DNA of 64,000 nucleotides from Sphingomonas sp. Leaf22 (GTDB lineage: Bacteria > Pseudomonadota > Alphaproteobacteria > Sphingomonadales > Sphingomonadaceae). Below are positions 10,553 to 19,737 of the stretch, piece by piece; position 1 is the first letter of the stretch; every line of letters starts with the position of its first letter. The translations under genes were made by a program, and so were the position numbers. The DNA is taken from positions 1 through 64,000 of the forward strand of contig NZ_LMKP01000010.1 of the NCBI RefSeq assembly GCF_001421715.1, in the 5' to 3' direction. The notes below the pieces were generated by a model that saw only the letters and a program-made list of their open reading frames with translations, searched no databases and had not been told where the DNA came from.

Positions 10553-11676
10553 GCGTCCGCCTCCAGAAAGCCGCGCATGATCCGGTCGAGTTCGGGCGAA
10601 TCGAGCAGGAACGCGTCATGGCCGAACGGCGACGACAGTTCGACGAAGCTGGCCGGTGCGCCGGCGGCGTTCAGCGCATGGACGATGCTGCGCGATTCGG
10701 CGGTCGGATACAGCCAGTCGGTATCGAAGCTGACGACGCAGAACCGTGCCTTCGTCGCGCGGAACGCGTTGGCCAGCACCCCGCCATGTTCCTCCGCCAG
10801 ATCGAAATAATCGAGCGCGCGGGTGATGTAGAGATAGGAATTGGCGTCGAACCGATCGGTGAAGGCCAGCCCCTGATGGCGCAGATAGCTTTCGACCTGA
10901 AAATCGGCGTCGAAGCCGAAGGTCTTGGTCCCGGCCGCGCCATCGGCGCGCGCCTGCAGCTTGCGGCCGAATTTGGCGGTCAGGCCCGCTTCGGACAGAT
11001 AGGTGATGTGCGCCGCCATCCGCGCCACCGACAGCCCGGCGGCGGGTGGTGATCCATCGGCATAATAGTCGCCGCCGCGCCAGTCGGGGTCGGCCATGAT
11101 CGCCTGTCGCCCGACTTCGTGAAAGGCGATGTTCTGTGCCGAATGGCGTGCGGTGGAGGCGATCACCACCACCGCCTGTACCCGGTCGGGCAGCGTCGCC
11201 GACCATGACAGCGCCTGCATTCCGCCCATCGACCCGCCGACCACGGCGCGCAGCCGGTCGATGCCGAGATGGTCGAGCAGCATTCCCTGCGCGCGCACCA
11301 TGTCGCGAATGGTCAGCACCGGAAAGCGCATCGCCCACGGGCTGCCGGTCGCGGGGTCGATGCTGGCCGGTCCCGACGACCCCATGCAACTGCCGAGCAC
11401 GTTCGAACAGATGACGAAATGGCGGTTAAGGTCGATCGGCTTGCCCGGCCCGATCATGCGCGACCACCAGCCGGGTTTGCCGGTGCGCGGATGGGTGGAG
11501 GCGACATGCTGATCACCGGTCAGCGCGTGGCAGATCAGGATCGCATTGTCGCGCGCAGGCGACAGCGTGCCATAGGTTTCATAGGCGATGTCGATCGCGG
11601 GCAGGGTCGCGCCACTATCCAGTGCCAGCGGGGTGGCCAGTGTCGCGCGGCGATCGGGACCGAAACGGGAATCCAT
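10549..11676 (-). CDS. metX: Homoserine O-acyltransferase
   Basis: 375 residues from the ATG at 11676. MetX acylates homoserine in the first committed step of methionine synthesis. It has an alpha/beta-hydrolase fold with nucleophile S149 in [14 protein letters not shown], acid D320 in DTDWLYP and H353 in [26 protein letters not shown] and [12 protein letters not shown] are the family oxyanion and substrate segments. Acetyl- versus succinyl-specificity cannot be told reliably here. The frame is open 31 codons upstream, but the chosen start matches family length. It heads metX-GNAT-metW. Confidence 0.95.
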   Translation of the reverse strand: MDSRFGPDRRATLATPLALDSGATLPAIDIAYETYGTLSPARDNAILICHALTGDQHVASTHPRTGKPGWWSRMIGPGKPIDLNRHFVICSNVLGSCMGSSGPASIDPATGSPWAMRFPVLTIRDMVRAQGMLLDHLGIDRLRAVVGGSMGGMQALSWSATLPDRVQAVVVIASTARHSAQNIAFHEVGRQAIMADPDWRGGDYYADGSPPAAGLSVARMAAHITYLSEAGLTAKFGRKLQARADGAAGTKTFGFDADFQVESYLRHQGLAFTDRFDANSYLYITRALDYFDLAEEHGGVLANAFRATKARFCVVSFDTDWLYPTAESRSIVHALNAAGAPASFVELSSPFGHDAFLLDSPELDRIMRGFLEADA

Positions 11677-11779
11677 GGGCGTTGCGGTAATTGCGCACGG
11701 CACCGGGTTCAAGCGTTGCGGTGGGATCGGGTCGGCACTGCCTGCGAAACGCGCGCTGCCGCGTGTCGTCAAACCGCCG

Positions 11780-12442
11780 TCAGGCGGCCAGCGGAAACCG
11801 CAGCAGCCGGTCCTCCAGCGCGATCAACGCCTCTGCCCGGCCGCCGACCGCGCGGACGATTTCGGGATGATCCGCGTCGAGACCGCCGGTGAGCGAGCCG
11901 AAGGCAGGCAGGATCAGCTTGGTCGCGGTCGCCACGAAGCAGCGGCGCGACACGCCCCGTCCGCGCAGCCTGACCCGCAATTTGGGGTGGAAATGGCCCG
12001 ATAGTTCGGGGCGCGCTTCGGCGGGGTCGGCTTCGTGGCGCAGCACCAGTCCGTCGACGACCGCTTCGTCGATCACCCGGCCGCCGCAATGGTCGGCGAC
12101 GATCCGGTCGTGATTGCCGGTGATCCACGTCCAGTCGCTTGCCGCCGTCAGCGCGCGCAGCCGCGTCTGCGCCTCGTCGCCCAGCCGGTCGCAGCCGCCG
12201 ACATCGTGGAAACTGTCGCCGAGGCACCATATCTCGGCCGGCCGGGTCCGCGCCACCACCGCCTCGATCCCCGCCAGCGTTTCCAGCGTATCATAGGGCG
12301 GCAGCATCTGTCCGAATTGCGCGAACCAGCTCGCCTTTTCGAAATGCAGGTCGGCGAGCAGCAGCGCGCGCCGCGCCGGCCAGAACAGCGCACCCGCGGA
12401 CAGGGCATCGAAAGCGTGACCGGCGAACGAAAGGCGAACCAT
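11780..12442 (-). CDS. pdeM: PdeM-like metallophosphoesterase (ligase-associated type)
   Basis: 220 residues with all calcineurin-like metal motifs: [13 protein letters not shown] (D31, H33), CLGDSFHD (G75-D76), ITGNHDR (109-112) and LSGHFHP (149-152). The sequence around [11 protein letters not shown] is typical of the ligase-associated DNA damage response endonuclease PdeM. In many bacteria pdeM sits with an Lhr-type helicase, an exonuclease and a DNA ligase; none of these lies next to it here. The ATG at 12442 gives the family start. A small GC hairpin with TTTG overlaps the stop and may terminate it before metX. Confidence 0.88.
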   Translation of the reverse strand: MVRLSFAGHAFDALSAGALFWPARRALLLADLHFEKASWFAQFGQMLPPYDTLETLAGIEAVVARTRPAEIWCLGDSFHDVGGCDRLGDEAQTRLRALTAASDWTWITGNHDRIVADHCGGRVIDEAVVDGLVLRHEADPAEARPELSGHFHPKLRVRLRGRGVSRRCFVATATKLILPAFGSLTGGLDADHPEIVRAVGGRAEALIALEDRLLRFPLAA

Positions 12443-12643
12443 GGCCGCGCCTATGACGCAAGCCGGCGGGATGCTCAAGCCATGGGGGGCGTAACGATTT
12501 CGGGGGAGTGGTTGCCGCGTTGGCGGAGGCATCGCCGCGATCGCTAGGACCTGCGTCCGACAAGTCGCTGGCCATTGGTGAAACCGTCGCCTTGGGCTTG
12601 ATCGGGACATCTGCGAAAGTCGCAAGCCTAGCCCAAAAACTCA

Positions 12644-12732
12644 CCGTACTCCCGCGCAGGCGGGGGTCCAGAGCCCCGGATAACAGCGGCTTGCGCTTGG
12701 AACCTTGGACCCCCGCCTGCGCGGGGGTACGG
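12644..12732. repeat. Inverted pair of REP-like palindromes, family A
   Basis: Two 27-base units face each other: 12644-12670 (CCGTACTCCCGCGCAGGCGG core) and 12706-12732 (CCCCCGCCTGCGCGGGGGTA core). One is the reverse complement of the other with a single difference. Each unit is itself a palindrome, so the pair can form two small hairpins or one long stem. The same arrangement recurs upstream of the GIY-YIG gene at 52.1 kb. Confidence 0.85.
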
Positions 12733-12814
12733 CAGGGGCCGGAATCAGTACTTTAACAGAGGTCCCGGCTTGACCCGGTGCCCTGTTTTTTCGGTCAGCC
12801 GCAGCAAGAAGCGG

Positions 12815-12840
12815 GGCCCCGGATCAAGTCCGGGGCGACG
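12815..12840. repeat. REP-like palindrome, family C
   Basis: The stretch CCCCGGATCAAGTCCGGGG flanked by GG and CGACG is a near-perfect palindrome and a very common intergenic motif in alphaproteobacterial genomes. Only one clear copy was seen in this window. Confidence 0.7.
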
Positions 12841-12905
12841 AGCGGCGTCAAATGTCGGTCCGTAGATTGCTACGGGCAAGATGTACCGGGCAACCGTGGC
12901 CGAAC

Positions 12906-14171
12906 CTATAGCCAGATATCGACCACATGGATCGCCAGCCCGACCGTGCCGCCGACCAGCGTGCCGTTGATCCGGATGAATTGCAGGTCGCGCCCGACCG
13001 CGTTCTCCAAGCGGCCGGTGATGGTCTGCGCATCCCAGCCGCGGACCGTGTCCGACACCAGCCGGACGATGCCGTCGCCATAATCGGCGACTGCCCCGAC
13101 CACGGCACGGCGGACGAAGCGGTTGACCTTTGCCTTCAGCACCGGATCGGATTGCAGCGTCAGTCCCAGTTGCCGCATCGCATCGCCGATCGGGCCGGCC
13201 AGCGCGCGGTCGGGATTGCGGGCGGCGTTGAGCAGGCCGCCGCGGATCTTTTCCCACACCCCCATCCACCAGCCGGCCAGCGCCAGGTTTTCGATCAGCT
13301 CGTTCTTCAGCCGTTCGACCTTGGCCTGCATCTCGGGCGAATGTTGCAGGTCGTGGGCCAGCAGCGCGAGACCCTCGTTCGCCTTGGCGCGCAGCGGATG
13401 GGTCGGGTCTTCGGCGACGTCGGCGAGCATCTTGTGCAGGCCGTTCAGCACCGACGTCGCCAGCGTCGCGTCCAGCCCGGTCCAGCGCAGCACGGCACCC
13501 GCGCGCTTCTGGATCATCGTGCGGACCAGTTCCTCGTTCGCGTCGAGCGTCTTGGACGTCCAGCGGATGATGGCATCGATCAGCGGCAGGTGGCGATCCT
13601 CGGCGATCGCCGCTTCCAGCGTGCGGCCGAGCGCAGGCGACACCCGCATCGCGCGCAGCCGGTTGGCGAGGGCACCGCGCACCATCGTCCCGAACTGATC
13701 GGGGTCGAGGCCCTCCAGCACGTTGACCGCCAGCCGCGACGCGCCGTGCCGCAGCCGCCCGCTGCGCGTCGCCGGATCGGCCAGCCATTTGCCGGCGACG
13801 GCGGCGGCGTCGACACGGTGCATACGGCGAGCGACGACATGCGCGGTCAGGAAATTGTCGCGCAGGAACGCGGCCAGCGTGTCGCCGATCCGGTCCTTGT
13901 TGCGCGGAATGATCGCGGTATGCGGGATCGGCAGGCCGAGCGGATGGCGGAACAGCGCGGTGACCGCGAACCAGTCGGCAAGACCGCCGACCATCGCCGC
14001 CTCGGCAAAGGCCTGGACGAAGCTCCATGCCGGGTGGACCCCCTCCAGCCGCCGCGACAGCAGGAACAGCGCCGCCATCGCCACCAGCATGAAGGTGGCG
14101 AGCCGCCGCATCCGGCGTAGGGGCAGGGGAACCGCATCGCCGGTCCCAGCGATGGTGGAAGATCGTGGCAT
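12906..14171 (-). CDS. DUF445 family membrane protein
   Basis: 421 residues. A hydrophobic segment lies near residues 26-42 (LATFMLVAMAALFLLSRRL), and the signature FAEAAMVGGLADWFAVTALFRHPLGLPIPHTAIIPRNKDRIG is that of DUF445 (YjiN family), proteins of unknown role anchored in the inner membrane. The long middle part is helical, and a second hydrophobic stretch rich in Gly/Ile/Val closes the C-terminus. It is apparently monocistronic: repeats lie after its stop, and the RND operon terminator lies just upstream. No function is assigned. Confidence 0.92.
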   Translation of the reverse strand: MPRSSTIAGTGDAVPLPLRRMRRLATFMLVAMAALFLLSRRLEGVHPAWSFVQAFAEAAMVGGLADWFAVTALFRHPLGLPIPHTAIIPRNKDRIGDTLAAFLRDNFLTAHVVARRMHRVDAAAVAGKWLADPATRSGRLRHGASRLAVNVLEGLDPDQFGTMVRGALANRLRAMRVSPALGRTLEAAIAEDRHLPLIDAIIRWTSKTLDANEELVRTMIQKRAGAVLRWTGLDATLATSVLNGLHKMLADVAEDPTHPLRAKANEGLALLAHDLQHSPEMQAKVERLKNELIENLALAGWWMGVWEKIRGGLLNAARNPDRALAGPIGDAMRQLGLTLQSDPVLKAKVNRFVRRAVVGAVADYGDGIVRLVSDTVRGWDAQTITGRLENAVGRDLQFIRINGTLVGGTVGLAIHVVDIWL

Positions 14172-14230
14172 CAGCGAAACAATCGCCGGCTGCGGCGAAA
14201 GTTCAATCGTTACCCGTGCGGGCTACCGGT

Positions 14231-14265
14231 CCCGTCCGGTTCGCGACGGGCGCGAACCGGACGGG
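14231..14265 (-). terminator. Terminator of the RND efflux operon
   Basis: A perfect 14-bp stem (14231-14244 CCCGTCCGGTTCGC pairing with 14252-14265) encloses a 7-base loop. It sits 8 bases beyond the permease stop codon on the minus strand. There is no T tract, but such strong GC hairpins at gene ends usually mark transcript ends in GC-rich genomes. Confidence 0.75.
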
Positions 14266-14272
14266 GGGCGGG

Positions 14273-17200
14273 TCATTCCGCCGCCGGCAGCGACTTCGGC
14301 CCGTCGCCCGGCGGCAACTGCCCACCCGGCTGGTGTTCGATCGCCGGCCGGTCACCATCGCCCGGACGATAGGTAAGCAGCCGCCGCGACAGGCGCGGAC
14401 CGACCCAGCGTTCCAGCCCGACCGCGAGGCTGAACGCGCCCGGCACGATCAGCAGCGTCAACAGCGTCGACAGGGCCAGCCCGCCGATCACGGTGATGCC
14501 CATCGGCGCGCGGAACGATGCGTCGCCCGACAGCGCCATCGCGGTCGGCACCATGCCGGCGACCATGGCGACGGTGGTCATCACGATCGGCTGCGCCCGT
14601 TTGTGCCCGGCATCGAGGATTGCGACCTCCTTGTCGACGCCCTTCTCCATCTCCTCCAGCGCGAAATCGATCAGCAGGATCGAGTTTTTGGCGACGATGC
14701 CCAGCAGCATCAGCAGCCCGATATATACCGGCATCGAGATCGGGTTGCCCGTGATCCACAATGCCAGCAGCCCGCCCAGCGGTGCCAGGAACAGCGATCC
14801 CATGTTCACGAACGGCGGCATCACCCGCTTGTACAGCAGCACCAGCACCGCGAAGACGAGGAAGATGCCCGAAATCACCGCGACGATGAAGTTGGTGATC
14901 ATCTCGCCCTGCCACTTCGCCTGACCGACGGTCAGTTCGGTGACGCCCAGCGGCAGGTTCTGCATGATCGGCAGCTTGTGGATCGCCTCCTGCGCGACGC
15001 CCGACACCACGCCGGGGGCCAGATCGGCACCGACGACTAGACGACGTTGCTGGTTGATGCGGTCGATCTTGGTCGGGCCTGCGCCAAAGCCGATATCGGC
15101 GACGACCGACAGCGGCACCGATCCGCCATTGCCGGTGGGGACCGGCAGGTTCTGGATCGTCGACAGCCGCGACCGCGCATCGCGCGACAGGGCGACGCGG
15201 ATCGGGATCTGCCGGTCGGACAGCGAGAAGCGCGCGCTGTTCTGGTCGATATCGCCCAGCGTCGCGATGCGGATCGCCCCCGACAGCGCGGCGGTGGTGA
15301 CGCCGAGGCTGGCGGCGAGGTCGCTGCGCGGACGGATAATGATCTCCGGCCGCTTCAGATCGCCCGACACGCGCGGCGCGACGACCATCGGCAGCTTTTC
15401 CATCTCCTTGACCAGCTGGTTCGCGGTTTCGTTCAGCTTGACCGGATCGTCGCCGCCCATCGTGATCGAAAGGTCGCGGCTCGATCCGCCCCAGCCGAAT
15501 TGCGACCGGAACGATACCCGCGCATCGGGGATCGCGGCGAGCTGCGGGGCGAGGCCGCGTTCGAACTCGGTGCTCTTGGACTGGCGCATCGCGTCATAGG
15601 TCGCATCGTCGACCAGCCCGAAGGTGTGGCGGACGCTTTCGCCGAAGCTCGGCTTGTCGAGCAGTTCGGCGGTCACCCGGCCGTTGCCGGCATAGCTCGA
15701 CGAATAGACCGATTTGACCAGCGGTTGCGCCCGCAACAGATTCTCGACGCGCTTCACGACGACCGCGGTCTGTTCGAGGGTGGTGCCGGGCACCATTTCG
15801 ACGCTGGCGGTCACGCGGTCGCGGTCCTGCGGCGGCTGGAAGGTCTGCGGCAGGACCATGAACATGATGACGGTCAGCGTCAGCGCCACCACGCCGCCGA
15901 CGATCGTCGACCAGCGATGGCGCAGCGTCCAGCGCAGCACGCCCATATACCGGTCCATCAGCCAGCCCTCGCCATGGCTGGCGGACCCGTGCGCCTTCAG
16001 GAAATAGGCGGCGATCATCGGCGTGATGAGCCGCGCGACGGCAAGGCTCATCAACACCGACGCGACGACGGTCAGGCCGAAATTCTTGAAGAACTGGCCC
16101 GAAATGCCCGGCATCAACCCGACGGGCAGGAAGACCGCGACGATCGCCATCGTCGTCGCCAGCACCGCGATGCCGATCTCGTCGGCGGCGTCGATCGATG
16201 CCTGATAGGCGGATTTGCCCATGCGCATGTGGCGGACGATATTCTCGATCTCCACGATCGCATCGTCGACCAGCACCCCCGCGACCAGACTGAGCGCGAG
16301 CAGCGTCATCTGGTTCAGGGTGAAGCCCAGCATGTCCATGAACCAGAAGGCGGGAATCGCCGACAGCGGGATGGCCAGCGCCGAGATCAGCGTCGCGCGC
16401 CAGTCGCGCAGGAACAGGAATACGACGACGATCGCGAGCAGCGCGCCCTCGACCATCGCGTTCATCGCCGAATGATACTGGATTTCGGTGAACTTGACCG
16501 AATTGGACAGCAGCGCGAAGCGGACCTGCGGGTTGCGCTTCTGCAGGTCGGCGAGCTTCTTTTCCGCTTCGTGGAAGACGGTCACGTCCGATGCGCCCTT
16601 GGCGCGCTTGATATCGAACGCCAGCACCGGGCGACCGTTATATTCGGCGCGGCTGGTGGGTTCGGCATAGGCGTCGCGGACGTCGGCGATGTCGGCCAGC
16701 CGGACCGAGCGGCCGCCGCCGACCGGCACCTGCGTCTGCGACAGCGCATAGGCGGTGGCGGCGTTGCCCAGCACGCGGACCGATTGCTGTGTGCCGGCGA
16801 TTTCCGCCTGACCGCCCGCCGCGTTCAGATTGACCTGGCGCAGCGCCTGATTGACCTGGCTCGCGGTCAGCCCCTGCGCTTGCAACCGGGCGGGGTCGAG
16901 CGTCACGCGGATCTCGCGGTCGACGCCGCCGACGCGCTCGACGGTCGCCATGCCCTCGACGCTCAACAATTCCTTGGCGACGGTATTGTCGACATACCAG
17001 CTGAGCTGTTCGGCGGTCATGTCGTCGGCGATCGCGGTCCACGACGCCAGATCCTTGTCGGTGGTGTTCGCGCGGAAGACCTGCGGTTCGAGGATGCCGT
17101 CGGGCAACTGGCCGCGAATCTGGTTCACCGCTTCGCGCACGTCGTTGACGGCGCGGTCGATCGGCGTGCCGATATCGAGCTGGATGACGGTCTGCGACGA

Positions 17201-17470
17201 CCCTTCGGTAACGCTCGATTCGATCTGGTCGATGCCCTGCAACGACCGGACCGCCGCCTCGACGCGCTGCGTCACCTGCGTTTCGAGTTCGGTGGGCGCA
17301 GCACCCGGCTGGGTAATCACGACGATCGCGACCGGAAATTCGATGTCCGGGTCCTGGTTCACGTCCATCCGCATGAAGCTGACGATCCCCGCGATCGTCA
17401 GCGCGAGGAACAGCACCAGCGGTGGTACCGGGTTCCGGATCGACCATGCCGAAATGTTGCGAAAGCCCAT
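14273..17470 (-). CDS. RND efflux transporter permease subunit
   Basis: 1065 residues, full AcrB/MexB-type length. It is an inner-membrane proton-driven pump exporting drugs or other hydrophobic compounds. The first transmembrane helix is at about 13-32, two large periplasmic loops follow, and the proton-relay pair D402-D403 is present in AGVLVDDAIVEIENIV in helix 4. TGNPISMPVYIGLLMLLGIVAKNSILLIDF closes the second half. The ATG at 17470 is used because homology starts at GFRNISAWSIRNPV. It follows the membrane fusion gene by four bases. No outer membrane factor is in this operon, so it must borrow one. Substrate unknown. Confidence 0.94.
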   Translation of the reverse strand: MGFRNISAWSIRNPVPPLVLFLALTIAGIVSFMRMDVNQDPDIEFPVAIVVITQPGAAPTELETQVTQRVEAAVRSLQGIDQIESSVTEGSSQTVIQLDIGTPIDRAVNDVREAVNQIRGQLPDGILEPQVFRANTTDKDLASWTAIADDMTAEQLSWYVDNTVAKELLSVEGMATVERVGGVDREIRVTLDPARLQAQGLTASQVNQALRQVNLNAAGGQAEIAGTQQSVRVLGNAATAYALSQTQVPVGGGRSVRLADIADVRDAYAEPTSRAEYNGRPVLAFDIKRAKGASDVTVFHEAEKKLADLQKRNPQVRFALLSNSVKFTEIQYHSAMNAMVEGALLAIVVVFLFLRDWRATLISALAIPLSAIPAFWFMDMLGFTLNQMTLLALSLVAGVLVDDAIVEIENIVRHMRMGKSAYQASIDAADEIGIAVLATTMAIVAVFLPVGLMPGISGQFFKNFGLTVVASVLMSLAVARLITPMIAAYFLKAHGSASHGEGWLMDRYMGVLRWTLRHRWSTIVGGVVALTLTVIMFMVLPQTFQPPQDRDRVTASVEMVPGTTLEQTAVVVKRVENLLRAQPLVKSVYSSSYAGNGRVTAELLDKPSFGESVRHTFGLVDDATYDAMRQSKSTEFERGLAPQLAAIPDARVSFRSQFGWGGSSRDLSITMGGDDPVKLNETANQLVKEMEKLPMVVAPRVSGDLKRPEIIIRPRSDLAASLGVTTAALSGAIRIATLGDIDQNSARFSLSDRQIPIRVALSRDARSRLSTIQNLPVPTGNGGSVPLSVVADIGFGAGPTKIDRINQQRRLVVGADLAPGVVSGVAQEAIHKLPIMQNLPLGVTELTVGQAKWQGEMITNFIVAVISGIFLVFAVLVLLYKRVMPPFVNMGSLFLAPLGGLLALWITGNPISMPVYIGLLMLLGIVAKNSILLIDFALEEMEKGVDKEVAILDAGHKRAQPIVMTTVAMVAGMVPTAMALSGDASFRAPMGITVIGGLALSTLLTLLIVPGAFSLAVGLERWVGPRLSRRLLTYRPGDGDRPAIEHQPGGQLPPGDGPKSLPAAE

Positions 17471-17474
17471 GGCG

Positions 17475-18692
17475 CTACTCCTTGCGAGCGGAAGCGGCGG
17501 CGGCGCGGACCGGCACCACCTCCTGTCCGACATTCAGGAACGCGCCGGCGCTTGCGACCACGCGTTCGTCACCGATCAACCCGGAGGCGATCAGCGCACC
17601 TTCGTCCGACACCTCGGCCACGCGGACGTCGCGGCGAAGCACCTTGTTCTGGGCGTCGACCAGATAGACATAGCTGCCCTTGTCGTCGCTCAGCACCGCC
17701 GATTCGGGCAGCAGCGGCGCGGTCGAGGCACCGGCCCCGATGCGCGCGCTGGCGAAACCGCCGGGGCGCAACGCCGGGTCGTAGTTCAGCGCGATGCGGG
17801 CGATGCCCTGTCGCGTCTGCGGGTCGATGATCGGCGCGACCTGCCACACCTGCCCCTTGAACACGCGGGTATCGCCGACCGGCACGACCTGCGCCAGCGA
17901 ACCGGCGCGGACATTGGCGAGATCGGCCTCGGACAGCTGGGCGCGCATTTCCATCTGCCCGCCCATCGCGATGCGGAACAGCACACCGCTGCCGCTGCCG
18001 ACGACCTGACCCGGTTCGACCGCGCGGGTCAGGACGAGGCCGGCGGCGGGCGCGCGGATATCGAGGCGGCGGTTGCGCGCCTGCGTCTCGGCCAGCTGCG
18101 CCTGCGCCACCCGGACGCGCGCGTTGGCGGCGTCGCGGGTCGCGGTCTTGCGATCGATATCGGCCTTCGACACGAAGCCGCGTTCGACCAGCTGGTTCGA
18201 CCGGTCGAGTTCGGTCTGCGCGATCTGCGCATCGGCGCGGGCGACCCGCACCTGTGCCGACAGCGATTCGGCGGTCTGCGCCTGAACCGACCGATCGACC
18301 GTCGCCAGCACTTGTCCGGCGCTTACCCAGCTGCCCGGCTCGACGAACACCCGTGTGACCAGACCGCCTTCGCCGACGACGCCGACCGGCATTTCCCGGC
18401 GGGCGGCGAGCGATCCGGTGCCGGTGACCGCACGGGTCACCGTGTCGCGACCGGGGACGACCACCGTCACCTTGGGCAGCGTGCCGCCGGCGGCGGCGGG
18501 CGGCGCACCCTGTGCGGCCGGCGCGTCGCCACCTTTGCGACCGAATGCCCAGTAGGCACCGAGCAGGACGAGCAGGACGATCACGATCCCGACGATGACG
18601 GCACGGCGGCGCGAACGCTTCGCGCCGTCGGGTCCGGTCAGCAGCTGGCGGTCACCCGCGATCGACGTCGATTCGTAATTCATCCACCCCAT
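17475..18692 (-). CDS. RND efflux periplasmic adaptor (membrane fusion) protein
   Basis: 405 residues. One transmembrane helix lies at about residues 31-49 (RRAVIVGIVIVLLVLLGAYW), followed by a Gly/Ala/Pro linker, a lipoyl half-motif, an alpha-helical hairpin (SLSAQVRVARADAQIAQTEL through VRVAQAQLAETQARNRR), the second lipoyl half (LDIRAPAAGLVLTRAVEPGQ) and beta-barrel domains. It bridges the RND permease and an outer membrane channel. Starts at 18692 and 18683 (MNYES) are both possible; the second has GGGG just upstream. Its promoter carries a 23-bp palindrome, so repression by a TetR- or MarR-type regulator is likely. Confidence 0.93.
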   Translation of the reverse strand: MGWMNYESTSIAGDRQLLTGPDGAKRSRRRAVIVGIVIVLLVLLGAYWAFGRKGGDAPAAQGAPPAAAGGTLPKVTVVVPGRDTVTRAVTGTGSLAARREMPVGVVGEGGLVTRVFVEPGSWVSAGQVLATVDRSVQAQTAESLSAQVRVARADAQIAQTELDRSNQLVERGFVSKADIDRKTATRDAANARVRVAQAQLAETQARNRRLDIRAPAAGLVLTRAVEPGQVVGSGSGVLFRIAMGGQMEMRAQLSEADLANVRAGSLAQVVPVGDTRVFKGQVWQVAPIIDPQTRQGIARIALNYDPALRPGGFASARIGAGASTAPLLPESAVLSDDKGSYVYLVDAQNKVLRRDVRVAEVSDEGALIASGLIGDERVVASAGAFLNVGQEVVPVRAAAASARKE

Positions 18693-18720
18693 CCTGTTGG
18701 AAGGCCCCCAGCCAATTCGA

Positions 18721-18753
18721 TGCTGTATTACCCGAATACAGCACTGCCCTCAA
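18721..18753 (-). promoter_or_regulatory. Promoter of the RND efflux operon with an embedded operator
   Basis: On the minus strand, a -35 box TTGAGG (18748-18753) and a -10 box TAATAC (18725-18730) are separated by exactly 17 bases. A perfect inverted repeat, arms TGCTGTATT and AATACAGCA around five bases, spans 18721-18743 and covers half the spacer and the whole -10 box. A bound regulator would block RNA polymerase, the usual layout for TetR-controlled efflux operons. No regulator gene is adjacent. Confidence 0.72.
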
Positions 18754-18877
18754 GCATAGACATCGCGTTTTTCGATAAGCACGGCAAGGGCTGCATCGAT
18801 TGCGTTCATGCGACGTTTTGCGGCGGATGCGTAACGACCGTTCGTTCGTCGTCACTATAGTCGAAAAGGAATTGTCG

Positions 18878-19600
18878 ATGCTCCGTTCCGTCCTGATCCT
18901 TGCCGCCATCGGCACCGCGCTTCCCGCCGCCGCGCAACAGGCGGTGCCGGTGTCGGCACCGGTCCTGACCGACGGGACGCTGCTCGACGTCAGCGCGACG
19001 GGGAAGGCGACGCGCGTGCCCGACATCGCCACGATCCGCGCCGGCGTGGTCAGTCAGGCGGCGACGGCCGCGGCGGCGCTGTCGGACAACAGCCAGCGCA
19101 TGACCCGCGTCGTCGCCGCGCTGCGCCGCGCCGGTGTCGCCGACCGCGATCTCCAGACCGCGCAGATCCAGTTGCAGCCGCAATATCGCTATGCCGAAAA
19201 CCAGCCCCCGGCGATCACCGGCTATCAGGCGAGCAACAGTGTCGCGGTCCGGTTCCGCGACGTGGCGAAGAGCGGCGCGATCCTCGATGCCCTTGTCGCG
19301 CAGGGCGCGAACCAGATCGACGGGCCGACGCTGTCGGTCGATGCCGCCGATGCCGCGCTCGACGAAGCCCGCACCGACGCGATCCGCCGGGCGCGCGCCC
19401 GTGCCGATCTCTATGCCCGCGCCGCCGGGCTGCGGGTGGACCGTATCCTGCTAATTTCGGAGGATGGCGGGCAATTGCCGCAGCCGCCGATGCCGATGCT
19501 GCAAATGGCGCGTATGATGAAGATGGCCGATTCGACGCCGGTCGCGGCGGGCGAGCAGGATCTGACGGTCAACGTATCGGTCCGGTTCCTGCTGCGGTGA
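18878..19600 (+). CDS. SIMPL domain-containing periplasmic protein (DUF541)
   Basis: 240 residues. The signal peptide (LRSVLILAAIGTALPAAAQQ) ends at about residue 21. The mature part starts with LLDVSATGKATRVPDIATIRAGV and continues with VVAALRRAGVADRDLQTAQIQLQPQYRY, the hallmark of the SIMPL/DUF541 (YggE-like) family, and ends with LTVNVSVRFLLR. YggE-like proteins are linked to oxidative stress, but their activity is unknown. The ATG at 18878 has AAAAGGA 7 bases upstream and yields a clean signal peptide; the frame is open further upstream. It is divergent from the RND operon and may share its control region. Confidence 0.92.
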   Translation: MLRSVLILAAIGTALPAAAQQAVPVSAPVLTDGTLLDVSATGKATRVPDIATIRAGVVSQAATAAAALSDNSQRMTRVVAALRRAGVADRDLQTAQIQLQPQYRYAENQPPAITGYQASNSVAVRFRDVAKSGAILDALVAQGANQIDGPTLSVDAADAALDEARTDAIRRARARADLYARAAGLRVDRILLISEDGGQLPQPPMPMLQMARMMKMADSTPVAAGEQDLTVNVSVRFLLR

Positions 19601-19635
19601 TCGCAGACGGTTCTCTCAACCGGGGAAGCTTCCTT

Positions 19636-19733
19636 CGTCATTCCCGCGAAGGCGGGAATCCATAGGCGCTTACGTTGGCGACAAGGGCCGCGCCGGTAGC
19701 GTGTATGGACTCCCGCCTTCGCGGGAGTGACGG
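19636..19733. repeat. Inverted pair of REP-like palindromes, family B
   Basis: Unit 1 (19636-19664) contains TCATTCCCGCGAAGGCGGGA and unit 2 (19704-19733) contains its reverse complement form ATGGACTCCCGCCTTCGCGG with TGACGG. Both units are palindromic at the core (TCCCGCGAAGGCGGGA). They lie between convergent gene ends (SIMPL on plus, thioesterase on minus) and may act as a bidirectional terminator. Confidence 0.85.
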
Positions 19734-19737
19734 ACGG

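Larger units (their letters stand above)
12443..12905. other. 463-bp intergenic region with repeats, no gene
   Basis: The gap between the start of the pdeM-like gene and the stop of the DUF445 gene, both on the minus strand, contains no supported coding sequence. It holds a facing pair of family A palindromes at 12644-12732, a family C palindrome at 12815-12840 and a T-run at 12785-12791. The promoter of the pdeM-like gene should lie just right of 12442; no clear -35/-10 pair was assigned. Confidence 0.75.

Noticed and set aside
11677..11779. Possible SAM riboswitch upstream of metX
   Set aside because: SAM-II and related riboswitches are common before metX in Alphaproteobacteria, but their conserved segments could not be matched in this 103-base leader. 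A covariance-model search would be decisive.
15047..17830. A 927-codon open frame antisense to the RND permease
   Set aside because: The translation is Arg/Asp/His-rich low-complexity sequence without motifs, as expected opposite a GC-rich gene; the sense frame is an unambiguous permease.
18833..18850. GTTC direct repeats resembling an alphaproteobacterial LexA site
   Set aside because: The GTTCGTTC spacing does not match GTTC-N7-GTTC, and the gene downstream is not an SOS gene.
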